Source: an uncultured Alphaproteobacteria bacterium (lineage in GTDB: Bacteria > Pseudomonadota > Alphaproteobacteria > HIMB59). Taken from it: a stretch of DNA of 64,000 nucleotides. The stretch spans positions 186,001 through 250,000 of the forward strand of contig CACLUR010000001.1 of assembly GCA_902610175.1 (NCBI GenBank), given 5' to 3'. Positions within the stretch are counted from its first letter, which is position 1. Each line of letters begins with the position of its first letter. The position numbers and the translations under genes were made by a program. The notes under the pieces were generated by a model. That model saw only the letters and a list, made by a program, of their open reading frames with translations, searched no databases and was not told the DNA's origin. Of this stretch, positions 1-8,306 are shown piece after piece.

Positions 1-356
1 TTTGCAGTCCTAATGACCAATGGAATGTTGATTTGACCATCTGACATATATCTAGTTTTAGCAATTTGATTTGCCACAATATCCCAACAAACAGCTAAAA
101 AATCTGAAAACATTATTTCTGCTATTGGTCTTAAGCCTGTCATTGCTGCGCCCATAGCTGCACCTAAAATCGCCTGTTCTGAAATTGGTGCATCCATAAC
201 TCTCTCTTTACCAAACTCCTCTAAAAGACCAACCGTCGCTTTAAATACTCCACCCGCAGCACCTACGTCTTCGCCTATAAAAAAAACTTTTTGATCTTTT
301 CTCATGGATTGAGCTATAGCAAGTGAAACACTTGCTCTGTATGTTAATTGTGCCAC
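1..356 (-). CDS. 2-oxoacid/acetoin dehydrogenase E1 component, beta subunit (partial, runs off left edge)
   Basis: This is the N-terminal 118 residues of the beta subunit of a thiamine-diphosphate dehydrogenase (pyruvate or acetoin dehydrogenase E1 beta family). The subunit pairs with the E1 alpha encoded just upstream to decarboxylate a 2-oxo substrate. Visible family features are an early GEDVG segment (about residues 28-32), the ERVMDAPISE segment (about 51-60) and the following glycine/alanine-rich helix. The start I read is GTG at 356, inside the end of E1 alpha (13-base overlap), which implies translational coupling. The C-terminal half and any E2/E3 partner lie outside the window, so the substrate (pyruvate, acetoin or a branched-chain oxoacid) cannot be fixed. 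Confidence 0.9.
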   Translation of the reverse strand, partial: MAQLTYRASVSLAIAQSMRKDQKVFFIGEDVGAAGGVFKATVGLLEEFGKERVMDAPISEQAILGAAMGAAMTGLRPIAEIMFSDFLAVCWDIVANQIAKTRYMSDGQINIPLVIRTA

Positions 357-1348
357 TCAGAACCTCCATTAGCCCATACATCAGTATATATTTCTTTAAT
401 TTCTGGAATTGGAGAAGCCATGGAAATTTCAGTTGCTTTTTCAACTTGATCTTTAATTTTCTCCTCAATTTCAGAAATTATTTTTTCATTGATATTAAAA
501 TCTAATAACTTTGCTCTGTAATTTTTTATTGGGTCTTTGTTTTCCATCCAATCTTTTACTTCCTCATCAGGCCTGTACTTACCTGGGTCAGCTCTTGAAT
601 GCCCACTATGTCGATAAGTCTTGGCTTCAATTAAACTTGGACCTTTACCCTCTCTTGCTTTTGAGATAGCTTTTTCTGCTATCCTTAACATTTCATCAGC
701 ATCATTTCCGTCCACAATAACTCTGTCTAAATCGTAAGCACTTGCTCTATCAGCAGCTGGGTGCTCAACAGCAGTAACTTCATGAATTGGTGTGTATTCC
801 ATGTATAAATTATTTTCGCAAACAAACACTATGGGTAAATTCCAAATTTTTGCCATGTTCAGTGCTTCATGGAATGCTCCGATGTTTGTAGTACCATCTC
901 CAAAAAAGCAAACACTTACCTCATTTGTTTTATTATATTTTGATGCTAAGGCAGTTCCATTGGCTATAGTTAAATGAGCACCTATAATAGCATATGAACC
1001 CATAACTCCCTTATCTACATCTGTAAGATGCATTGATCCTCCTTTACCTTTCATCAAGCCACACTGTCTACCCATTAATTCTCCTAAGACTCCCTCGATT
1101 GAAGATCCTCTTGCGAGTGTATGTGCGTGCCCACGATATGTGCAAAATGTGTAATCACCCTGTTTCAGGGCGACACCGAAAGCACCTGCAATAGCTTCCT
1201 GACCGAGAGCTAAATGGCTAGTGCCCTTAATAAGGTTTTGAAGAAAAAGATCATATGCTTTTTTTTCGACTAGCCTTAATTTTAGCATCATCTCCCATAA
1301 TTGAAGTCTTTTCTTCTCTCCTATATCGTCATTTAATTTATCTACCAT
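344..1348 (-). CDS. 2-oxoacid/acetoin dehydrogenase E1 component, alpha subunit
   Basis: A 334-residue E1 alpha subunit of the pyruvate/acetoin dehydrogenase family. The thiamine-diphosphate motif is clear: GDG at about residues 150-152 followed by ENN at about 178-180. A phosphorylation-loop-like SxHxRxDPGKYR segment lies near residue 253. The length matches free-standing E1 alpha subunits. The gene starts with an ATG that overlaps the stop of the upstream M24 gene (TAATG), and it overlaps E1 beta downstream, so SDR, M24, E1 alpha and E1 beta form one tight leftward unit. Placement behind a catabolic SDR and hydrolase, rather than next to E2/lipoyl genes, suggests a dedicated catabolic dehydrogenase; acetoin-type or pyruvate-type is undecided. 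Confidence 0.88.
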   Translation of the reverse strand: MVDKLNDDIGEKKRLQLWEMMLKLRLVEKKAYDLFLQNLIKGTSHLALGQEAIAGAFGVALKQGDYTFCTYRGHAHTLARGSSIEGVLGELMGRQCGLMKGKGGSMHLTDVDKGVMGSYAIIGAHLTIANGTALASKYNKTNEVSVCFFGDGTTNIGAFHEALNMAKIWNLPIVFVCENNLYMEYTPIHEVTAVEHPAADRASAYDLDRVIVDGNDADEMLRIAEKAISKAREGKGPSLIEAKTYRHSGHSRADPGKYRPDEEVKDWMENKDPIKNYRAKLLDFNINEKIISEIEEKIKDQVEKATEISMASPIPEIKEIYTDVWANGGSEWHN

Positions 1349-2637
1349 TAATATTTATTAGCAATAGGTAGATCTTCAGCAGGGAACAAGGAAATTACTT
1401 GGCATCCTTTATCAGTAACAATTAATTCTTCTTCAATTCGCGCAGCAGAATAACCATCTTTTGCAGGACAATAGGTTTCAAGAGCAAAAACCATTCCTTC
1501 TTTAATTTCATCAGGTGAGTCCATTGAAACCAATCTACTGATTATTGGTCTTTCATGAATTGCCAAACCTAAACCATGTCCAAACTGTAATGCGAATGCT
1601 GACATTTCATTTGCAAAACCAAATTCCTCAGCCTTCGGCCATACTGATGCAATTTTATCTGTAGATACTCCAGGTTTTACAAGTTCAATGGCTTTGTCTA
1701 GCCACTCTCGACACTGCTTGTAGGCATCATTTTGAGAGTCTGATGCCCGTCCAATATTGAAGGTTCTATAATAACAGGTCCTGTAGCCCATATAAGATTG
1801 AAGTATGTCAAAGAAAGCTTGATCACCAGGTCTAAAAATTCTATCTGTAAAATTATGTGGATGCGGATTACATCTTTCACCTGAAATGGCATTTATTGCC
1901 TCGACATCATCTGAACCAAGTTCGTATAAAAGCTTATTTGCATTAGCAACTATTTGGGCTTCACTAACGCCTGGCTTCATAGTCTCATAAATTTGATGAT
2001 AAGTTGCATCAACCATCGATGCAGCCTGGTTTAATAACATTAGCTCATCTCTTGATTTTATTTCCCTGGCTTCAAGAAGAATTTGCTGTCCATCAATTAT
2101 CTCTAAACCCTCTGCTTGAAGAGCAAACATCATTGCTGGTTCAACAAGATCCACACCTACGGGCTCATTTGCTAATCCCCTCTCATTTAACATTGATTTT
2201 ATTTCTTTTGCAGCATTTTTCATTAATCCTGCATCAGGATGAACTGTACCCCTCAAGCCTACCATCCCTGCCTTCCAATTTTCTTTTGGAAGCCAAGGCG
2301 AAAATAATTGGTGATGTTTAGCCGCTGAACCGAAATCCCACAGCACGGGATCATGGTCTTGAGCTAATAGAGAATATCTACATATTTTGTCTCTTGACCA
2401 CTCTCCAATAACTGTGCTTGTGAGATATCGGATGTTGTTGTTATCAAAACAAAGGAGTGAACCGGCTTTTGAATTTTTCAGAGCCTCTCTGGCTCTTCCT
2501 AGTCGATATTTGTGAAGTCTAGGAAAATTAATTCTCTCTTCATAATCTACATTTGTCCTTCCATGAGAAGGTACTCTTCTATGCCAATCGTAATTTGGAT
2601 TAATATCTTCGGGTTTTATGATTGAAGGTTCGCTCAT
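1348..2637 (-). CDS. M24 family (creatinase/aminopeptidase P fold) hydrolase with altered metal site
   Basis: A 429-residue protein with an N-terminal creatinase-type domain and a C-terminal pita-bread fold (about residues 185-415). Known members of this superfamily include Xaa-Pro peptidases, creatinase, ectoine hydrolase and the DMSP lyase DddP. The usual five metal ligands line up as Asp277, Cys288 (normally Asp, 11 residues later), His354, Glu387 and Glu402, so one canonical ligand is replaced by Cys. That makes an ordinary dipeptidase less certain and a specialised C-N or C-S/C-O bond enzyme possible. The gene lies immediately after the SDR (adjacent bases) and overlaps E1 alpha by one base. 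The substrate is not recognisable from sequence alone. Confidence 0.8.
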   Translation of the reverse strand: MSEPSIIKPEDINPNYDWHRRVPSHGRTNVDYEERINFPRLHKYRLGRAREALKNSKAGSLLCFDNNNIRYLTSTVIGEWSRDKICRYSLLAQDHDPVLWDFGSAAKHHQLFSPWLPKENWKAGMVGLRGTVHPDAGLMKNAAKEIKSMLNERGLANEPVGVDLVEPAMMFALQAEGLEIIDGQQILLEAREIKSRDELMLLNQAASMVDATYHQIYETMKPGVSEAQIVANANKLLYELGSDDVEAINAISGERCNPHPHNFTDRIFRPGDQAFFDILQSYMGYRTCYYRTFNIGRASDSQNDAYKQCREWLDKAIELVKPGVSTDKIASVWPKAEEFGFANEMSAFALQFGHGLGLAIHERPIISRLVSMDSPDEIKEGMVFALETYCPAKDGYSAARIEEELIVTDKGCQVISLFPAEDLPIANKY

Positions 2638-3441
2638 TTATTGAATTACCATCCCACCATCAATCATGAGTATTTGTCCTGTCATGTAATCAGACTCACT
2701 AGACGCTAAAAATGATGCTGTGCCCACTACGTCTTCAGGATAGGAATACCTCTTCATCAAAATCATATTCTCTGCAATTGAGTCCATTGATTCTCCGGGT
2801 TTGTCAAATTTTCCAATTGCAACTAAATCTTTATCTAATTGCTCCCATAACTCTGTTCTAACTACGCCAGGGCCATATCCATTAACGGTAATGCCATGCT
2901 CAACTAAACTTTTTGCACCACCTTTTATTAAAGCAGCTATAGCATGTTTACTCATTCCATAAACCACAACATCATCAAAAGTTTCTCTGGATAAAATAGA
3001 AGCTACATGAATAATTTTGTAAGGTTCTTTTTGTTTACCTTGTTTAATCATTTGTCGGGCTTGTTCTTGCATACCTAAAAGAGCACCTCGAACATTTATA
3101 TCCATAATAAAATCATAATTTTCCTCAGTAATATCCATGAAGAAGAGTGGTTTGTTTACTCCAGCATTATTTATAGAAACATTTAGACTACCAAAATTTT
3201 CAACTGTTGCATTTACAGCAGCTACGTGATCTTCACGATTTCGCACGTCTACTTTACATGAAATAGCCTCACCTCCAGCTGACCTAATTCTCTCTTCAAC
3301 CTCTTTACAACCGTCAAGGTTGACATCTGTTAGACAAATTTTAGCTCCTTGGGCAGCAAAGTGCTCTCCTACCGCAGCGCCCATACCTTGAGCAGCGCCT
3401 GTAATAAGGACATTTTTCCCTTTTAGTCTCTCTTTATCCAT
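2638..3441 (-). CDS. Short-chain dehydrogenase/reductase (SDR)
   Basis: A classical 267-residue SDR, probably cytoplasmic, oxidising or reducing a hydroxyl group with NAD(P). The nucleotide-binding GAAQGMG motif lies at about residues 15-21, NNAG near 93, and the catalytic Tyr/Lys pair is in YGMSK. The C-terminus ends in the usual MTGQ...DGG segment. It is the first gene of a leftward unit (SDR, M24 hydrolase, E1 alpha, E1 beta) with its own promoter and an operator-like palindrome 54 bases upstream. The ATG has a GGAGGG ribosome site seven bases before it. It probably acts on a polyol or hydroxy acid taken up by the neighbouring importer, but the substrate is not identifiable. Confidence 0.88.
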   Translation of the reverse strand: MDKERLKGKNVLITGAAQGMGAAVGEHFAAQGAKICLTDVNLDGCKEVEERIRSAGGEAISCKVDVRNREDHVAAVNATVENFGSLNVSINNAGVNKPLFFMDITEENYDFIMDINVRGALLGMQEQARQMIKQGKQKEPYKIIHVASILSRETFDDVVVYGMSKHAIAALIKGGAKSLVEHGITVNGYGPGVVRTELWEQLDKDLVAIGKFDKPGESMDSIAENMILMKRYSYPEDVVGTASFLASSESDYMTGQILMIDGGMVIQ

Positions 3442-3463
3442 AAATTCCCTCCGAATATATTAT

Positions 3464-3492
3464 ATAATATGTAATTAAATTACTGACTTCAA
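3464..3492 (-). promoter_or_regulatory. Predicted sigma70-type promoter of the SDR-M24-E1 unit
   Basis: Reading the minus strand, a TTGAAG -35 box (3487-3492) is separated by 17 bases from a TATTAT -10 box (3464-3469). The expected start is about 3457, giving a short leader with a GGAGGG ribosome site before the SDR ATG at 3441. The palindrome at 3495-3511 ends three bases upstream of the -35 box. Confidence 0.6.
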
Positions 3493-3494
3493 AT

Positions 3495-3511
3495 ATATTC
3501 AAAATGAATAT
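3495..3511. promoter_or_regulatory. Operator-like palindrome, copy A
   Basis: The 17-mer ATATTCAAAATGAATAT is an inverted repeat of ATATTCA separated by three bases. It lies just upstream of the promoter of the SDR-M24-E1 unit, centred about 46 bases before the predicted transcription start, a position typical of an activator. The same arms occur at 8290-8306 and nearly so at 11807-11823. Its last base touches the stop codon of the upstream permease gene. Confidence 0.65.
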
Positions 3512-4545
3512 TATCTACCTAAGGCCGATCTCTTTTTTTCCAGCAAAGATGTCTTTCGTTCATCAATTGTAGCAAGCAGACTTTTCCTAGCTTGCCGCGA
3601 GTCAAATACCCTAGACATAGTTTGAAAAACAATAACGATAACCAAAAGCACTGATGTGAATAATTGAACGAAATGGACCTGAAGTGCATAAAATACGAGA
3701 CCAGTATTTAAAAAATTAACTGTTAAAGCTCCGATAGCTGCTCCCAAAACACCACCCTTTCCTCCTAGTATGCTCACACCTCCAACAAAAGCTGCAACAG
3801 TTCCTGCTAAAAGAAGGTATTGCAGTCCTAAACCTTGAGCTGTCCCTGATTTCAAACCAATTACGGTTCCAGCAAAACCGGCACAAAAACCTGACAAGGC
3901 AAAGGCTATAATCATTGGGCGTCTTAAAGGTATACCTGCAGTGAGTGCTTCTTTTCTTGCTCCACCGATCGCATATATTTCTCTTCCATATTTTGTGTAA
4001 CGCATAAAAATTCCTACACAAATGAATATGAAGATAACCGTTAGGCTAGCAGGTGAAAAATACATTAAAACTTTAGTAGTAATAAAATCAGGAACTCTAA
4101 AATCTGTTAACATAACTGTTTTTTCTTCAGCAATTAATAAAGCCACACCTCTAAGCAACATTAGCGTACCAACTGTAATCACAATCGCTCTTATTCTTAT
4201 GAAAGCTATAACAAAACCTTGCGTTGCACCGATTAAAGTTGAAACTGAAAGTCCTATAATCATCGCTAATGGGGCGCCTAAGGGGTCTGTTAATTTTACA
4301 ACTATCACAGCGCATAGGGCTGCGTTGGACCCAATTGATAAATCAATTTCTCCAGCAATTATACAAATTGTTAATGCTAAACCTACAAGACCCAAGACTG
4401 CAAACCTTTCAAGAATAGCGAAACTAATATTGTGGCTAAAGAAAACTTCAATATTAATTGCAAAGAATACGTAAACACAAAATGATAATAAGATTGCAAA
4501 AGAGAGATCTACATCTTTTGTAATCTTTTTTATAAAATTTTCCAT
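3511..4545 (-). CDS. Sugar ABC transporter permease (RbsC type), second of pair
   Basis: A 344-residue integral membrane protein of the ribose/galactose-type permease family (BPD_transp_2). It has about eight to ten hydrophobic segments and the family hallmark GEIDLSIGS near residues 65-73. It is the last gene of a four-gene importer: binding protein 7181-8224, double ATPase 5582-7090, permease 4545-5585 and this permease, whose ATG overlaps the stop of the preceding gene. Two different permeases suggest a heterodimeric channel. A positively charged C-terminal tail of about 35 residues follows the last membrane segment. The sugar or polyol imported cannot be told from the permease. Confidence 0.9.
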   Translation of the reverse strand: MENFIKKITKDVDLSFAILLSFCVYVFFAINIEVFFSHNISFAILERFAVLGLVGLALTICIIAGEIDLSIGSNAALCAVIVVKLTDPLGAPLAMIIGLSVSTLIGATQGFVIAFIRIRAIVITVGTLMLLRGVALLIAEEKTVMLTDFRVPDFITTKVLMYFSPASLTVIFIFICVGIFMRYTKYGREIYAIGGARKEALTAGIPLRRPMIIAFALSGFCAGFAGTVIGLKSGTAQGLGLQYLLLAGTVAAFVGGVSILGGKGGVLGAAIGALTVNFLNTGLVFYALQVHFVQLFTSVLLVIVIVFQTMSRVFDSRQARKSLLATIDERKTSLLEKKRSALGR

Positions 4546-5585
4546 TATTCCTGAGCCCTACTTCCTTTAGCAAATAAACCAAAAACAATGATACTAAACA
4601 CGATCATTAAGCCCACACCAACTATTCTAGGTCCACTATTAAATCCTTGTAAAACCATCATATTATCAACCATAGCAATAAAAATTGCTCCCAAACTAGT
4701 TCTTAAAGTAGATCCATAACCACCCATTATTGAATTTCCACCAACCATGACAGTTGCTATAACGAGTATTGTCATATCACCTGATGATCCAAATTCTGCA
4801 GAAAAATAATTAGATTGAGCACTATCCATTTGAGCAACAAAAGCTACTGCAACAAATGCACAACAAACAGAACAGATTGTGAAAACAATTATCGCCATGG
4901 AAAAATTTTCATGGCCAGTGGCTTTTCCAGCAGCTTTGTTTGCTCCAACTAAATAAACTTTCCTTCCAAAATTTGTATGTCTTAAAACTATCTCAGCTGC
5001 AATGGCAATTAAAATAAAAGACCATGTGATACTTGGAAGACCCAAAAAAGAACCAGTTCCTAACCATTCTGCATCATGAGGTCTAGTAAAGTTTATTACA
5101 AGGTTATCACTCCACCATGCACCAATACCATATAGGATGCCTGCTCCACCTAATGTTACTACAATTGGGTTGCCTCCCATTCCAACAAAATATCCTTGTA
5201 TTACTCCACTTACGACACCTACTGCTAAAGCAGCTAATAGTGAAACTAAAAAGTTTCCTGCAAGATCCGGTGATCCAAAACCAGTAGCCATACCCATGGC
5301 AAACGTAACACCACAAATTGATGCTGTTTCTTTTAACGACAATAAAAAAAAATTTCCTGACAAAGTTACAAATGTAAGTCCTATAGCCATAATTCCATAT
5401 AGTGCTGCATCTCTGATAATTGCTTTAAAATTTGTTATTGTTAAATAATTTTCTGTGAAAAAAATTCCATATATAAACATCACTGCAAAAAGTGACAACA
5501 AAATAGCAAGAAGTGTGCGATCTTTATAGAATTGAAGAAATTTTGCAGAAAAAGGTAATTGATTATTTTCGATGATAGCACTCAT
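4545..5585 (-). CDS. Sugar ABC transporter permease (RbsC type), first of pair
   Basis: A 346-residue RbsC-family inner-membrane permease with about nine hydrophobic segments. The usual (A/G)-x-DLS-x-G hallmark is degenerate here (LSGNFFLLSLKE, near residues 75-86). That fits a specialised heterodimer in which this subunit and the 3511-4545 permease have diverged. Its start overlaps the ATPase stop by four bases and its stop overlaps the next permease start. Function as the partner channel of the 7181-8224 binding protein follows from operon position and family; the transported compound is unknown. Confidence 0.88.
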   Translation of the reverse strand: MSAIIENNQLPFSAKFLQFYKDRTLLAILLSLFAVMFIYGIFFTENYLTITNFKAIIRDAALYGIMAIGLTFVTLSGNFFLLSLKETASICGVTFAMGMATGFGSPDLAGNFLVSLLAALAVGVVSGVIQGYFVGMGGNPIVVTLGGAGILYGIGAWWSDNLVINFTRPHDAEWLGTGSFLGLPSITWSFILIAIAAEIVLRHTNFGRKVYLVGANKAAGKATGHENFSMAIIVFTICSVCCAFVAVAFVAQMDSAQSNYFSAEFGSSGDMTILVIATVMVGGNSIMGGYGSTLRTSLGAIFIAMVDNMMVLQGFNSGPRIVGVGLMIVFSIIVFGLFAKGSRAQE

Positions 5586-7090
5586 AGGTTTGTCTCGTTA
5601 AATGGGTCAGTAATCTCTTTAAGAATAAGAGGTGTTTTAATTTTTTCTAATCGGTGTTCATCAATCATCATTCCTCTATAAAATGTAATCACCCTGTCAG
5701 GAAGATATGTGATTTCTTGGATATCAGTAGAGGCAAAAATAATTGTAATTCCCCTTGCTGCTAATTCTCTCATTCTTTGATATATCTCTGATTTAGCACC
5801 AACATCAACACCTCTTGTCGGCTCATTCACAAGCAATACATCGGGCTTAATTGAAAGCCATTTTCCTAATGCTACTTTTTGTTGATTTCCGCCACTTAAA
5901 AGACCAGACTCATCGTGCATTCTTTTGACATCAATTAAGAACTCTTTTGCTAAATTTTTGGAATAATTATCCTCAGAACTGCCAAAGTTAAAACCATATT
6001 TTGATATAGCACCAAGTGCTGGGGAGGTTAAATTCTCAAATATTGGACGTCCAAGAAAAAGACCATCTTTTTTTCTATCGGAGGAGCAATATGCGATTTT
6101 TTTCTTTATAGCATGACTTGGTGATTTTGGTAAAAAAGTTTCACCGTTCAAAGTGAGTGAACCTGATCTAGATTGAAGTGCGCCTGCTATGGAGGCTAAT
6201 ACTTCACCTGCTCCACTACCAAGTTGCCCAGAGAGTCCAAGTATCTCTCCCTTGAAGGCTGAAAAACTAACCGGCTCTAAAACGCCATCAGGCCAAAGTT
6301 CTTTTACTTCTAATTTTGGATCATCACTTATATGGTCAGCTTTTGATGGGAACATATTTGCCAATTCTCTTCCAAGCATAATTTCAACTAGTTTATTTAC
6401 ATCAATATCTTTAGTTTCTTGAATACCTTGACTTACTCCATCTCTTAATATTGTTATTCTTTTTGTAATCTTAAAAATTTCGTCCAGTCTATGACTTACA
6501 TATATTATTGATTTACCATTTGCTGCAAGACGCTCAACCATTTCTAAAATTCTTCGACTCTCTGCTTCACCCAACGCAGCTGTAGGCTCATCTAAAATTA
6601 AAATTTTTGCTTCTCTCGAAATTAATCTAGCTACTTCTACCAAATGTTGTTCACCAACAGATAATAAATTTATTCTAGTAGTTGGGTCTACTTCAGTTAA
6701 TCCAACTTCATCAAGATATGGGCGTGCCATCTTTGCCAATGTATTAAGAGTGGCAAATTTTTTTACTTTAGCTCCAGTAAGAAAAATATTTTCTGCAACT
6801 GACATATTAGGAATCAAGCTTAATTCTTGTTGAGCAATAGCTATGCCAGACTCCTCTGCTTGTGAAGGCGTTTCAAATTTTACTTCTTTACCATTGATTT
6901 GATAGCTGCCTTTAAAACCTGGGTCAAATCCACTTATAATTTTTACAAGAGTTGATTTTCCTGCTCCATTTTCTCCAACTAGTCCCATAATTTCACCTTC
7001 ATTAATCTCAAAATTTGCCTCTTTTAGAGCCTGTATTGCACCAAAAGTCCTAGAAACTTTTGAAATTTTGAGAATTGGATTTGTGGACAT
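5582..7090 (-). CDS. Sugar ABC transporter ATP-binding protein with two ATPase domains (RbsA/MglA type)
   Basis: A 502-residue tandem ATPase that energises the first importer from the cytoplasmic side. Domain 1 has Walker A GENGAGKST (39-47), an LSVGEQ signature and Walker B LILDEPTAALG. Domain 2 has a degenerate Walker A (GQLGSGAGE), an LSGGNQQ signature and Walker B LLVNEPTRG, in which the usual Asp before the catalytic Glu is Asn (codon at 5825-5827). Degenerate second domains are common in this family, but the Asn is less usual. The gene lies 90 bases behind the binding-protein gene with a stem-loop between them, and overlaps the first permease. Confidence 0.93.
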   Translation of the reverse strand: MSTNPILKISKVSRTFGAIQALKEANFEINEGEIMGLVGENGAGKSTLVKIISGFDPGFKGSYQINGKEVKFETPSQAEESGIAIAQQELSLIPNMSVAENIFLTGAKVKKFATLNTLAKMARPYLDEVGLTEVDPTTRINLLSVGEQHLVEVARLISREAKILILDEPTAALGEAESRRILEMVERLAANGKSIIYVSHRLDEIFKITKRITILRDGVSQGIQETKDIDVNKLVEIMLGRELANMFPSKADHISDDPKLEVKELWPDGVLEPVSFSAFKGEILGLSGQLGSGAGEVLASIAGALQSRSGSLTLNGETFLPKSPSHAIKKKIAYCSSDRKKDGLFLGRPIFENLTSPALGAISKYGFNFGSSEDNYSKNLAKEFLIDVKRMHDESGLLSGGNQQKVALGKWLSIKPDVLLVNEPTRGVDVGAKSEIYQRMRELAARGITIIFASTDIQEITYLPDRVITFYRGMMIDEHRLEKIKTPLILKEITDPFNETNL

Positions 7091-7127
7091 ATTAAAAGAG
7101 ATTGTACACCTTTTTTATTTATTAACT

Positions 7128-7154
7128 ACACACAGGGATGGTTCCCCTGTGTGT
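7128..7154 (-). other. Stem-loop between binding-protein and ATPase genes
   Basis: A perfect 10-bp stem (ACACACAGGG with CCCTGTGTGT) closes a 7-base loop just after the binding-protein stop. On the minus strand it is not followed by a U-run, so it looks more like an mRNA-stabilising or processing hairpin than a full terminator. Such hairpins commonly raise binding-protein expression over the membrane subunits. Confidence 0.6.
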
Positions 7155-7180
7155 AAAAATTATTATGAAGAGACTAAAGC

Positions 7181-8224
7181 TTAGTCCCAAGCACCTGAGC
7201 AAAGCTCGTTGATGCCATATAACTTACCATCAAAGCCTCTAAGTGCTGTAAAGTCCATAGTGGCACCAGTCACTGAAGGGTTAGGCGTAAAGTTAATGTA
7301 GTTTGCTAGCTTACCGTTCTCCATGTACTCTTTAACAAGAGCTATAGCTAATTGACCTTCATGAAGAGGTGATTGTAGAGTAGTACCAAATTGCTTTCCA
7401 TCAGTAATCATCTGCTTATCACCGTTACACACAGTACCAACTGTAATGACAGCATCACTATCTACACTGCCACTTTTACCAGTACCTGCATACCAGTCAA
7501 CATTATAACCAGCTTCTTCTAAAGCCTTAATACCACCAGTTAAGATCGCGTCGTCCATACCATATACAAAATGAATTCCCTGATCTTTAACTTTAGCTAT
7601 TAGCTTAGCTGCTCCTTTATAACCGTTAGCCTGTCCAAATCCCTCACCGATGTCACCGATAAGATTTAAGTCAGTTCCAGCGATAGCTTGTTTGAAAGCA
7701 TTTATTGATAAGCCATATCCACCGTAAGAATGAGGATATGATAATGCAATTACATTATATCCATCTCCACCAGCAGCTTGTTTCATCTTCATAGCTTTAA
7801 CCATCATCTCACCTGCGTTGTAAGCGCGAAGACTATCATCTGGTCCGGCATATCCAAAGATGAATGCTTTATCTTGCTCATTAGGTAACTGATTGATTTT
7901 TAAAACTGGTACTCCAGTTTTAGCAAGCTTTCTTAACGAACCTAAACCTGCAACAGCATCAGGTGGCCACCAAATAAATACATCAGGTAGTGCGCCACTT
8001 GACAAGTATTGTTCTACTTGTTGGTTTTGCTCTGCTTGGTTATAGTTGTTTTCAAAAACAGTAATATCATAGCCATATTGCTCTGCTGTAGCTTTAATAC
8101 CTTTAACGAACGCACCAACATAAGCCTCAGATGATGCAGCGTTAAAAGAAACGATTTCAACTGCTTTAGCTGAACCGAAAGAAAAGCACATTAGAACAGC
8201 TAATACTTTTATTAGTTTGTTCAT
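7181..8224 (-). CDS. Periplasmic sugar-binding protein of ABC importer 1 (RbsB/Peripla_BP_4 family)
   Basis: A 347-residue solute-binding protein with a clear Sec signal peptide (Lys-rich start, hydrophobic core, cleavage probable after AKA near residue 21). The mature part follows the RbsB-like two-lobe pattern with an early substrate-cleft segment and a late GxxxxxxDF/ELCSGAWD tail. It is the first gene of the leftward importer operon, with an AGGAGG ribosome site before its ATG. It is divergent from the regulator at 8337, with two palindromes between them. Nearby dehydrogenases point to a sugar or polyol (inositol-like compounds are one possibility), but specificity is not readable. Confidence 0.92.
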   Translation of the reverse strand: MNKLIKVLAVLMCFSFGSAKAVEIVSFNAASSEAYVGAFVKGIKATAEQYGYDITVFENNYNQAEQNQQVEQYLSSGALPDVFIWWPPDAVAGLGSLRKLAKTGVPVLKINQLPNEQDKAFIFGYAGPDDSLRAYNAGEMMVKAMKMKQAAGGDGYNVIALSYPHSYGGYGLSINAFKQAIAGTDLNLIGDIGEGFGQANGYKGAAKLIAKVKDQGIHFVYGMDDAILTGGIKALEEAGYNVDWYAGTGKSGSVDSDAVITVGTVCNGDKQMITDGKQFGTTLQSPLHEGQLAIALVKEYMENGKLANYINFTPNPSVTGATMDFTALRGFDGKLYGINELCSGAWD

Positions 8225-8271
8225 ATTGATCCTCCTAATATCCTTATCTTGAAATTATCCACGATTTATTA

Positions 8272-8286
8272 AGAGATTTAATCTCT
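8272..8286. promoter_or_regulatory. Second perfect palindrome in the importer/regulator intergenic region
   Basis: AGAGATTTAATCTCT is a perfect 7-1-7 inverted repeat lying three bases from operator copy B. It sits where the -35 region of the leftward importer promoter would be (a GATAAT -10 candidate is at 8254-8259 on the minus strand). It may be a second protein-binding site or a short leader hairpin; I did not see this sequence elsewhere in the window. Confidence 0.4.
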
Positions 8287-8289
8287 AAT

Positions 8290-8306
8290 ATATTCAAATT
8301 GAATAT
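8290..8306. promoter_or_regulatory. Operator-like palindrome, copy B
   Basis: ATATTCAAATTGAATAT is a perfect 17-base palindrome (8-1-8). It lies between the divergent importer and regulator genes and overlaps the -35 box of the regulator promoter, which suggests autoregulation. For the importer it would lie about 50 bases upstream of the start, an activator-like place. The arms are the same as in copies A and C. Confidence 0.7.

Noticed and set aside
1348-2637. DMSP lyase DddP
   Set aside because: Same fold and similar N-terminal layout, but one of the metal ligands conserved in DddP is Cys here, and gene context is sugar-related.
4022-4474. 150-codon open frame antisense to an importer permease
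   Set aside because: It mirrors the permease gene, has no ribosome site and no recognisable domain; such frames are frequent opposite AT-rich membrane-protein genes.
7128-7154. Intrinsic terminator after the importer 1 binding protein
   Set aside because: The stem is strong but no U-run follows on the minus strand, so it is listed as a stem-loop only.
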